Shown: piece after piece, positions 8,339 to 15,986 of the stretch
How the letters are laid out: each line of letters begins with the position of its first letter
Numbering within the stretch: the stretch's first letter is position 1
Origin: Alphaproteobacteria bacterium
GTDB taxonomy: Bacteria; Pseudomonadota; Alphaproteobacteria; Micropepsales; Micropepsaceae
NCBI GenBank assembly: GCA_017308475.1
Contig: JAFKEU010000014.1
Coordinates: forward strand, 1-50,038
Length of the DNA: 50,038 bases
Direction: 5' to 3'
Program-made: the position numbers and the translations under genes
Notes under the pieces: model-generated
Told to the model about the DNA's origin: nothing
The model's input: the letters and a program-made list of their open reading frames with translations, nothing else
Databases searched by the model: none

Positions 8339-11300
8339 ATGGGGAGGACAGGCAAAAGCCTGGCACTGGCGGCCGCGCTGGCAAGTCTGGCGGTCGGCGG
8401 CGGTGTCTGGGCGAGCTTTTACCGGCCGGATCGTGCCGCGGTGCAGCAAGTCGACTTCAATCGCGACATCCGCCCGATCCTCAACGGCCATTGCATCACC
8501 TGTCATGGCGGAGTGAAACAGGCCGGCGGCGTTTCCTTTGCCTATCGCGACCAGGTGCTGGGCCGCGGCAAGTCGGGGCGCCCGACGGTGGTTCCGGGCA
8601 GCCCGCGAACTTCCGAACTGATGGCGCGGATCACCTCCAAGGACCCGGAATACCGCATGCCGCTGCACCAGCAGCCGCTGGGCGAGGCACAGATCGGATT
8701 GCTGCGCCGCTGGATCGCCGAGGGCGCGCCCTGGGAGAATTTCTGGGCCTTTGTTCCGCCAAAGCCCCAGTCCCTGCCCAAGGTGCAAAATTCCGCCTGG
8801 GTGCGTCGGCCCCTGGATCGCTTCATCCTGGCGCGCCTGGAAAAAGAGCATCTGGCGCCGGCCCCGGAGGCGGACAGGGCGGAATTGCTTCGCCGCGTGT
8901 CGCTGGACCTGACCGGGCTGCCGCCCACGCCGGCGGAACAGGCGGCGTTCCTCGCCGACACTTCCAGGGACGCCTATGAAAAGCAGGTCGACCGGCTGCT
9001 TGCTTCTCCCACTTTCGGCGAGCGCTGGGCCTCGATGTGGCTGGACCTGGCGCGCTATGGCGATACCAAGGGCTTCGAAAAGGATCGCAGCCGGCCCGGC
9101 GTGTGGACCTATCGCGACTGGGTGATCGGTGCCTTCAACGCCAACATGCCCTATGACCGCTTCGTCATCACCCAGATGGCCGGCGATCTTCTGCCCAATC
9201 CGAGCATGGACGACCTGATCGCCACCTCATTCCATCGCCAGACCCAGGCCAACGACGAAGGCGGCACCGACGACGAGGAATTCCGCCTGGCCGCCGTGAT
9301 GGACCGCGTCGCCACCACATGGTCGGTGCTGAACGGCGTGTCGTTCAACTGCGTACAGTGCCATTCGCATCCCTACGATCCGATCCGCCATGTCGAGTAT
9401 TACAAGTTCATGGCCTTCTTCAACACATCGCGCGATGCGGACATGGCGTTTGACACCTCGCTGCCCGACGACTGGCCGGTACTTCGGGTGCCCACCGACC
9501 ACCGCAATTTCGATGGATCGCTGCGTATCCAGCAGCGGATCGCGGCACTTGTGAACGACGTCGCAGGCGCCAGCCGCACGATGGAATCAAAGAGCGCCTG
9601 GTCGCGGATGGACATTCTGTCGGGCAAGGTGTCGGAGATACTGGCCATACAGCGCGCCCTGGCCGAACAAAAGGAACAGGGCGCGCCGCCGCGCCGGAGC
9701 GCCGGCCTGCGCGAGCGTTTGGCTGTCGCCGTCCGGGAGAAGGCGCCGCGCGCGGGCTTTCGCATTGTGGCGGGGTTGGCCGAAAAAACCGGTACGGTGC
9801 CGATGAACTCGGTGTTCGAGTTCATGCTGAAGACGCGCGCGCCGAGCCTTGCGGCATTGCGCATCCAAGTGCCGCCCGCCAGCCCGGCCCAGGCGCGGCA
9901 TTCGCCCGAAAAGGGATTCATGGTCAACCGCATCGACCTGTGGGCGGTGCCGCCGGACGGAAAGCCGCAAAAGATCGGTATCCGCCTCGTGGCGCCGGAC
10001 AGCGGCGAGGACCTGGAAGCGAATTTCAACCGCCTGTTGCGGGACGTGAAGCAGGCGCCGCAACCGGCACAGGCGATGGAGCAGCTTGCGGCGCACAGCG
10101 GCTTTCTGGCCGATCCCAGCCTGTTCCGCACCGACTGGGTGGTGGTCGTGCCGGCGTCACCGATCGTGTTGGCGCCGGGCACGCAGCTGAAGCTTCAGCT
10201 TACCCAGACCGAGCCGATCAACGCCGAATCCTCGCCGCCGCCGCGGCTGCGATTTTCGGCCAGCGCAGATGCGGCCTGGAACCGGCTGGCGAACGACCGC
10301 GGGCTGGAGGGCAAGATCGTCGAGATGGACGCGCTCAGGCGGTCCTTGCAGGCGATTGCCAGCGTGCCGCTTCCGGTGATGGAGGAGCAGGCCGGCTTCC
10401 AGCGCCGTCCCACGCTGGAATTCGACCGCGGCAGCTTCCTGACCCAGAAGGGACCGGACCTGGCCGCCGACACGCCATCGCTGTTCCCGAAATTCCCCGC
10501 GCACGCGCCGCGCAACCGCCTGACCATGGCCAGGTGGTTCTTCGAGCCCGGCCAGCCGCTGACCGCGCGCGTCGCGGTCAACCGCTTCTGGGAGGAACTG
10601 TTCGGCACCGGCATCGTGGAGACGCTGGAGGATTTCGGCAGCGCCGGCGAACTGCCCAGCCATCCGCAATTGCTGGACTGGCTGGCGCTGCATTTCGCCA
10701 ACGACCTGCACTGGAACATGAAGGCGCTGCTGCGCGAGATGGTCACCAGCGCCGCCTATCGGCAGAGCGCGCGCACCACGGCCAGCCTCAGGCAGAAAGA
10801 TCCGCGCAACCGGCTGCTTGCCCACGGCCCCGCGCAGCGGCTGACGGCGGAGATGATCCGAGATCAGGCGCTGGTGGCCAGCGGGCTTCTCGATCCCGCG
10901 ATGGGCGGGCCGCCGGTGATGCCCGAGCAGCCTGAAGGGATCTGGAACACCGTGGCCAACAATCCCGAGCGCTGGAAGAACGCCACCGGACCGGGCCGCT
11001 ATCGCCGCGCCGTCTATACCTACATCAAGCGCACCGCGATCTATCCCAGCTTCGTCACTTTCGACGCCGCGGATCGCCAGCTGAGCGCGCCGCGCCGGAT
11101 CGTGACCAACACGCCATTGCAGGCGCTGGTGACGCTGAACGATCCTGTCTTCCACCAGGCGGCGCAGGCGCTGGCCCGGCGCATGGAGCGTCAGGCCGGT
11201 CCGGGCATCGGCGACCGGCTGGACCGCGAACTGGATTTCGGCGCGCGCTGCGTGCTGTCGCGGGACCTGACCGCCGACGAGCGCAAGGTGCTTCGCAAGC

Positions 11301-11371
11301 TGTACAAGAGCGCCGGCATGACGGCCGTGGCCAGCGCCCTCTTCAACCTCGATGCCGCACTGACAAGATGA
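8339..11371 (+). CDS. DUF1549/DUF1553 protein with N-terminal cytochrome c domain (planctomycete type)
   Basis: The 1010-residue product has an N-terminal membrane or signal segment (about 7-27). A PSCyt1-type haem site, CITCHG (Cys52, Cys55, His56), follows FNRDIRPIL and has the downstream MPLH segment. Then come DUF1549 (DRFILARLE, VSLDLTGLPPTPAE, FGERWASMWLDLARY) and a large C-terminal DUF1553 (NRFWEELFGTGIVETLEDFG, RMIRDQAL-like, RRIVTNTPLQALVTLND). This architecture is abundant in Planctomycetes and Verrucomicrobia, nearly always next to DUF1501, as it is here. Its biochemical role is not established; a redox function in degrading complex substrates is suspected. Its stop overlaps the next gene's start. 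Confidence 0.9.
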   Translation: MGRTGKSLALAAALASLAVGGGVWASFYRPDRAAVQQVDFNRDIRPILNGHCITCHGGVKQAGGVSFAYRDQVLGRGKSGRPTVVPGSPRTSELMARITSKDPEYRMPLHQQPLGEAQIGLLRRWIAEGAPWENFWAFVPPKPQSLPKVQNSAWVRRPLDRFILARLEKEHLAPAPEADRAELLRRVSLDLTGLPPTPAEQAAFLADTSRDAYEKQVDRLLASPTFGERWASMWLDLARYGDTKGFEKDRSRPGVWTYRDWVIGAFNANMPYDRFVITQMAGDLLPNPSMDDLIATSFHRQTQANDEGGTDDEEFRLAAVMDRVATTWSVLNGVSFNCVQCHSHPYDPIRHVEYYKFMAFFNTSRDADMAFDTSLPDDWPVLRVPTDHRNFDGSLRIQQRIAALVNDVAGASRTMESKSAWSRMDILSGKVSEILAIQRALAEQKEQGAPPRRSAGLRERLAVAVREKAPRAGFRIVAGLAEKTGTVPMNSVFEFMLKTRAPSLAALRIQVPPASPAQARHSPEKGFMVNRIDLWAVPPDGKPQKIGIRLVAPDSGEDLEANFNRLLRDVKQAPQPAQAMEQLAAHSGFLADPSLFRTDWVVVVPASPIVLAPGTQLKLQLTQTEPINAESSPPPRLRFSASADAAWNRLANDRGLEGKIVEMDALRRSLQAIASVPLPVMEEQAGFQRRPTLEFDRGSFLTQKGPDLAADTPSLFPKFPAHAPRNRLTMARWFFEPGQPLTARVAVNRFWEELFGTGIVETLEDFGSAGELPSHPQLLDWLALHFANDLHWNMKALLREMVTSAAYRQSARTTASLRQKDPRNRLLAHGPAQRLTAEMIRDQALVASGLLDPAMGGPPVMPEQPEGIWNTVANNPERWKNATGPGRYRRAVYTYIKRTAIYPSFVTFDAADRQLSAPRRIVTNTPLQALVTLNDPVFHQAAQALARRMERQAGPGIGDRLDRELDFGARCVLSRDLTADERKVLRKLYKSAGMTAVASALFNLDAALTR

Positions 11372-12867
11372 CCATCATGGCGGACCTTCCCTTCCTCGAT
11401 CATCTTCGCGCCGAAGCCGACACCAGGCGCCGCTTTCTGGGCTGGGGCATGGGTGGGCTGGGCGCCTTCTTCCTCAATTCGGCGCTTGCCTCGCCGAAGC
11501 CGGCGGCATCGGGCCCCCTCGATGTCCGCCATGATCCGACCGCGCCATTGAGTCCGCTTGCCCCGCCTTTCGCGCCGAAGGCGCGGCGCGTGATCTATCT
11601 GCACATGGGCGGCGCGCCCAGCCAGTTGGAGCTGTTCGACCACAAGCCCGAATTGACGCGCTACAGCGGCCGCGACTGCCCCGAGCGCTTCCTGAAGGGC
11701 AAGCGCTTTGCCTTCATCACCGGCGTGCCCCGGCTTTTGGGCACCATGTTCCCTTTCCGGCAGGCCGGCCACAGCGGCACCTGGATATCGGATCGCCTTC
11801 CCCATCTTTCCGGCCTGGCCGACGACATCTGCGTGGTCAAATCCATGCGCACCGACCAGTTCAACCATGCGCCCGCGCAGCTTCTGGTGCAGACGGGCGA
11901 TCCGCGCCTGGGCCACGCCTCGCTGGGCTCCTGGGTCACCTATGGCCTGGGCTCGGAAAATCAGAACCTGCCCGGCTTCATTGTGATGATGTCGTCCAGC
12001 AGCCTTACCGCCAATGCAGGAAAGCCTCTGTGGGGCTCCGGTTACCTGCCCAGCGTCTATCAGGGCGTGCAGTGCCGCGCCGCCGGCGAGCCTGTCCTCT
12101 ATCTGGACAATCCCAAGGGCGTCAGCCGGGCCGGGCGACGCGAGGTTCTGGATGCCGTGGATGCGATCAACCGGCAGACATATGACCAGTTCGGAAACCC
12201 GGAAACCATCGCGCGCATTGCCCAGTACGAAATGGCCTATCGGATGCAGCTCGAGGCCAGCGACGCGATGGACATCACGCGCGAGCCGCCACAGGTACTG
12301 GCGCGATATGGCGCCGCGCCCGGCCAGACCAGCTTCGCCAACAACTGCCTGGTGGCGCGGCGGCTGGCCGAGCGCGGCGTGCGCTTCATCCAGCTTTACC
12401 ACTGGGGCTGGGATTCGCACGGCACGCCCACCGACCAGGGCCTGAATGTCGGGCTGGTGGATTGCTGCCATGCCACCGACCAGGCCACGGCGGCGCTTCT
12501 GGCCGACCTGAAGGAGCGCGGGCTGCTGGAGGATACGCTGATCGTGTGGGGCGGCGAGTTCGGCCGCACGCCGATGCAGGAAAATCGCGGCGGCGAAGAG
12601 ATGAAATATATCGGCCGCGACCACCATCCCGAGGCTTTCTCGATCTGGCTGGCGGGCGGCGGCGTCAAGCCCGGCATCAGTCACGGCGCCACCGACGAGC
12701 TGGGCTATGACATCGTGCGCGATCCGGTTGATGTGCGCGACCTGCACGCCACCATGCTGTACCTGCTGGGTTTCGACTATCGCACGCTCAGCTATCCCTA
12801 TCAGGGGCTGGACCAGAAGCTGACCGGGGTTAAGCCGGCGCGCATCGTCTCCGAAATCCTGGCGTGA
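11368..12867 (+). CDS. DUF1501 protein (sulfatase-like fold), exported
   Basis: The 499-residue product carries an N-terminal Tat-like segment (TRRRFLGWGMGGLGAFFLNSALA, about 15-38, split by charge) and the DUF1501 landmarks YLHMGGAPSQLELFDHKPEL, GTWISDRLPHLS, WDSHG, VWGGEFGRTP and GRDHHPEAFS. DUF1501 belongs to the alkaline-phosphatase/sulfatase superfamily, and these His/Asp clusters could bind metal. The start overlaps the stop of the DUF1549/DUF1553 gene (ATGA); a second in-frame ATG lies 9 bases on. DUF1501 and DUF1549/DUF1553 proteins are nearly always encoded together, so they probably form one system. Activity is unknown. Confidence 0.9.
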   Translation: MTIMADLPFLDHLRAEADTRRRFLGWGMGGLGAFFLNSALASPKPAASGPLDVRHDPTAPLSPLAPPFAPKARRVIYLHMGGAPSQLELFDHKPELTRYSGRDCPERFLKGKRFAFITGVPRLLGTMFPFRQAGHSGTWISDRLPHLSGLADDICVVKSMRTDQFNHAPAQLLVQTGDPRLGHASLGSWVTYGLGSENQNLPGFIVMMSSSSLTANAGKPLWGSGYLPSVYQGVQCRAAGEPVLYLDNPKGVSRAGRREVLDAVDAINRQTYDQFGNPETIARIAQYEMAYRMQLEASDAMDITREPPQVLARYGAAPGQTSFANNCLVARRLAERGVRFIQLYHWGWDSHGTPTDQGLNVGLVDCCHATDQATAALLADLKERGLLEDTLIVWGGEFGRTPMQENRGGEEMKYIGRDHHPEAFSIWLAGGGVKPGISHGATDELGYDIVRDPVDVRDLHATMLYLLGFDYRTLSYPYQGLDQKLTGVKPARIVSEILA

Positions 12868-12879
12868 GCGTGTAGCGGC

Positions 12880-13833
12880 ATGTCGGATCAGCGCGCACCG
12901 GGATGTCTGTCGGCACGGCTTTATCTTGGCTGCGTGGTCGCGGCGAGCCTGATGCTGGTGGGCGCGGCCATGGCGCTGCGCCCCGCTTTTGCCCATCGGG
13001 TGCTGGAGCTGACCGGCCTGGAAGCCATGCCGAAAGCCACGTCCGGTTCCTTCTATGCCGTGCGGGTTGCGCCGCTGTTCGACCAGCATTGCACGTCCTG
13101 CCACGGCGGGACGCGGCAGAAGGCCGACCTCCGGCTGGACAGCTATGCCTTTGTCATGCGCGGCGGCCGGCATGGCCGGATGGTCAAGCCGGGCGATGCC
13201 AAGGCCAGCGAGCTGATGCACCGGATCGAACTGCCCGCCGGCGACGAGCGTGCCATGCCGCCCGAGGGCAAGACGCCGCTATCGCCAGACGACATCACGG
13301 TGATCCGCCTGTGGATCCAAACCGGCGCCTCGGCCGCGCTGCCGACGGCGGCCGTCAAGGGCGTGCCGCGGCTGGTGAAGCCCGTCACCATTCCGCCGCC
13401 CGATCCGGAGCGTGCCCGGCGCGAGCGCGCGGCACTCGCCGCCGATGTCGCGGCGCTGTCGGCGCGCTATCCGGGCGTGATCGACTACGTCTCCCGCAAC
13501 TCCGCGGACCTCATCGTCGATGCCAGCCTGCGCGGCCGGGCCTTCCGCGACGACGATCTCAGGGCGCTTGTGCCGCTTGGCGCGCGCATCGTGCGGCTGG
13601 ACCTGTCGGGCACGGCCATTACCGATGCTTCCGCTGCGGCGCTGGCCGGGATGCCTGCGTTGAAGACCCTGCGCCTGACCAATACCCGCATCGGCGACCG
13701 GACGATCGCCGCGCTGGCACCACTCAAGCAGCTTCAGTCGCTGACGGTAGCTGGAACCGCCGTCACCGCCGCATCGCTGGCGCCTCTGTCGGCCCGCGGC
13801 GTCATGGTCCATGGAGGTCCCGCTGCCGGTTGA
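12880..13833 (+). CDS. Membrane-anchored cytochrome c (PSCyt1) fused to leucine-rich repeats
   Basis: The 317-residue product has an N-terminal hydrophobic segment (about 13-38), a cytochrome domain with CTSCHGG (Cys71, Cys74, His75) and the distal region AMPPEGKTPLS. A linker rich in Arg and Ala follows, then at least three leucine-rich repeats (IVRLDLSGTAITD, LKTLRLTNTRIGD, LQSLTVAGTAVTA). The LRR part probably binds a partner protein or polymer. It follows the DUF1501 gene by 12 bases, and its end overlaps the b561 gene start by 23 bases, so it belongs to the same operon and could pass electrons between the DUF1549 cytochrome and the membrane cytochrome b. Confidence 0.85.
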   Translation: MSDQRAPGCLSARLYLGCVVAASLMLVGAAMALRPAFAHRVLELTGLEAMPKATSGSFYAVRVAPLFDQHCTSCHGGTRQKADLRLDSYAFVMRGGRHGRMVKPGDAKASELMHRIELPAGDERAMPPEGKTPLSPDDITVIRLWIQTGASAALPTAAVKGVPRLVKPVTIPPPDPERARRERAALAADVAALSARYPGVIDYVSRNSADLIVDASLRGRAFRDDDLRALVPLGARIVRLDLSGTAITDASAAALAGMPALKTLRLTNTRIGDRTIAALAPLKQLQSLTVAGTAVTAASLAPLSARGVMVHGGPAAG

Positions 13834-14491
13834 TCCCAAGCCTTCCACTGTCGCGGTGTGGGATATGCCGACCCGGCTGTTCCACTGGAGCATCGTTGCC
13901 CTGGTGTTCACCTCCTGGCTCAGCGCGGACCAGGGCTATATGCGCGTGCATCTGTGGTCGGGCATGTCGCTGCTGACGCTTGTGCTGTTCCGCATCGGCT
14001 GGGGCCTTGCCGGGTCCAGCACGGCGCGCTTCCGCGACTTCCTGCACCGTCCGCGCGCGATCGCCGGTTACCTGAAGGACATGGCGGGCGGAAAAAAGAT
14101 GCTCTATGCCGGGCACAATCCGGCCGGCGGCCTGATGGTGGCGGTCCTTCTGGCCGTGCTGCTGGCCCAGGCGGCAAGCGGGCTGTTTTCCAATGACGGG
14201 CTGAAATTTTCCGGGCCGCTGGCGCTGCTGGTCAGTGCGGACATGTCCGACCGGCTGACGCGCCTGCACGGGATCATCTTCGATATCATCCTGATCCTGG
14301 TGTGGCTGCATGTGGTGGCGGTTGGATTCTATCTGCTGGTGAAAGGCGACAATCTGGTTCGCCCAATGATTACCGGCAAAAAGAAGGGCGCGAGCGTGCC
14401 CGAAGGCGCGATCATCGTCTTTGCCCACCCCGCGCGGGCGCTGGGTGTTCTGACTTTGTCGGCCGCGATTGCGGCCTGGATCCTGTTCTGA
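13811..14491 (+). CDS. Cytochrome b561-type membrane protein
   Basis: The 226-residue protein has at least four transmembrane helices and the conserved histidines expected for two b haems: PTRLFHWS (His25), YMRVHLWSG, RLTRLHG and VWLHVVAVG. This is the Ni/Fe-hydrogenase cytochrome b / b561 family, which moves electrons between the quinone pool and periplasmic partners. It starts inside the end of the cytochrome-LRR gene, which suggests translational coupling. It is the likely membrane electron link for the cytochromes of this operon. Confidence 0.85.
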   Translation: MEVPLPVDPKPSTVAVWDMPTRLFHWSIVALVFTSWLSADQGYMRVHLWSGMSLLTLVLFRIGWGLAGSSTARFRDFLHRPRAIAGYLKDMAGGKKMLYAGHNPAGGLMVAVLLAVLLAQAASGLFSNDGLKFSGPLALLVSADMSDRLTRLHGIIFDIILILVWLHVVAVGFYLLVKGDNLVRPMITGKKKGASVPEGAIIVFAHPARALGVLTLSAAIAAWILF

Positions 14492-14504
14492 GGGGGAACG
14501 GCAT

Positions 14505-15491
14505 ATGGGCAGATTTTTCGGGCGTTTGGTTCTGGCGATGGGGCTGGTCCTGCTGGCGGGGGCCGGCCACGCGCAGCCGCTGCATTTTGCGATGGACAGC
14601 CATTTCCTGATGCCGCCGCCCGGCATGGCGACGGTGGGCGATTCCCACGGCGATATCGCCGTCTCACCGGCCGGCGAAATCTATGTCAGCGTCCAGGGCG
14701 GCGACCATCCGGGCGTCCAGGTCTATTCGCCCGCGGGCCGCTATCTGCGCAATGTGCCGGGCGCGCCCGCCGACCTGCACGGTTTCATCATCACGGCCGG
14801 GCGCGACGGCAAGCCTTATATCTTTGGTGTCAGCCGCCTGGCGCAGCAGATTGTGCAGATCGGGCTGGATGGCCGCAAGGTGCTGACCATTGCCGCTACC
14901 TCCGTGCCCGAGGCTTACCAGAACCGGGGCGAAGGAAAGCCCGCGACCAACCTGACCGGCATCGCGGTTGCGCCCAACGGAGACATCTATGTCACCGATG
15001 GCTATGGCCTGGATTATATCCACCGCTTCGACAGCGCCGGGCACTATCTGGCCAGCTTCGGCGGCAAGCAGGCGCCATGGAATTTCAACCAGTGCCACAA
15101 GATCGCGATCGATACGCGCTTCAGCCCCGTGCGGCTGCTGTGCACCGACCGGCGGCACAACCGCCTGGTCCATATGGACCTGGATGGTCATGTGCTGGGG
15201 ACATTCGCCGAGAATCTGCGCCTGCCCAGCGCGCTGGCGATTCATGGCGACGAACTGGCGGTGGCCGAACTGGCGGGCCGTGTCACCGTGCTGGGCCGCG
15301 GCGGGCAGGTTCTGGCCACCATAGGCCAGAACGACAATGCTGCCGAAATATCCACCAACAAGGCGCCGCCCGAGAGCTGGCGCGATGGGGTGTTCTATGC
15401 CCCCCACGGCATCACCTATGACGCCGAAGGCAACCTTCTGGTATGCGAGTTCAACCAGTGGGGCCGGGTCAGCCGCCTGAAGCGGGATTGA
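14505..15491 (+). CDS. Secreted NHL-repeat beta-propeller protein
   Basis: The product is 328 residues when started at the ATG after gaggggaacggcat, which has the better ribosome site and begins directly with a Sec signal peptide (about 1-24, ending GHA). An upstream in-frame start would add 12 non-signal residues. NHL-like blades include GEIYVSVQGGDHPGVQVYS, GDIYVTDGYG...IHRFD, and NLLVCEFNQWGRVSRL. It is last in the plus-strand operon that begins with the DUF1549/DUF1553 gene and may act in the periplasm with those redox proteins. Substrate unknown. Confidence 0.82.
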   Translation: MGRFFGRLVLAMGLVLLAGAGHAQPLHFAMDSHFLMPPPGMATVGDSHGDIAVSPAGEIYVSVQGGDHPGVQVYSPAGRYLRNVPGAPADLHGFIITAGRDGKPYIFGVSRLAQQIVQIGLDGRKVLTIAATSVPEAYQNRGEGKPATNLTGIAVAPNGDIYVTDGYGLDYIHRFDSAGHYLASFGGKQAPWNFNQCHKIAIDTRFSPVRLLCTDRRHNRLVHMDLDGHVLGTFAENLRLPSALAIHGDELAVAELAGRVTVLGRGGQVLATIGQNDNAAEISTNKAPPESWRDGVFYAPHGITYDAEGNLLVCEFNQWGRVSRLKRD

Positions 15492-15503
15492 GGTTCAATC
15501 CGA

Positions 15504-15986
15504 TCAGGGCGTCCGGCAGCCGATCAGAAAGTGAACCCGGTCGCGGCCACCCAGGTCCGGAATATCGTTGCGGGCCTTGAAGCTGACCGTGATGTCCTTC
15601 ATTCCCGGTTCGGCCAGGGTGATCGTCATTTCGCGCCAGTCTTCCGGTTTTCCACTGAGAGGAGCGGGACGAAAGTCCAGCCGCACACCCGCCGGCACAT
15701 TCGCCACCAGCCGCGCCTCCAGCCTTGCGGTTATGAAGCTGTCATTCATGATCTTGATGGGCACGTTGATGGGGCGTCCGCATCTGTTGTCCCCGGGAAA
15801 CGGCGCCGCCAGGGCGACGCTGACGCGTGCTTCCGGATTGATGCTGATCTCGATCGGCGCATGGCGCGACGATCCCATCGCCATCCCCTCATGGTGATGG
15901 CTGTGATCCATGCCGGCGGGCCATGCCGGCGACACCAGCGCGCCGGCAAGTCCAAGAGGCGCCAATATCGCTAATCCGCTTCGCAT
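15504..15986 (-). CDS. Small exported protein with His/Met-rich N-terminus, unknown function
   Basis: The 160-residue product has a signal peptide (1-24), then a short His/Met-rich stretch (MDHSHHHEGMAMG) and a beta-rich domain with no family I recognise, containing Cys69 and a C-terminal Cys157. The His/Met segment could bind copper or another metal. Its start lies inside the last codons of the CehA-like gene (16-base overlap), so it is expressed with it. I cannot name a function. An immunoglobulin-like or cupredoxin-like fold would fit the pattern of strands, but this is a guess. Confidence 0.7.
   Translation of the reverse strand: MRSGLAILAPLGLAGALVSPAWPAGMDHSHHHEGMAMGSSRHAPIEISINPEARVSVALAAPFPGDNRCGRPINVPIKIMNDSFITARLEARLVANVPAGVRLDFRPAPLSGKPEDWREMTITLAEPGMKDITVSFKARNDIPDLGGRDRVHFLIGCRTP

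Noticed and set aside
11191..13221. Long open minus-strand frame (676 codons) opposite the DUF1501 gene
   Set aside because: It is antisense to clear DUF1501 and cytochrome genes, has no recognisable domain and has the Arg/His/Gln-rich makeup of a shadow frame in GC-rich DNA.
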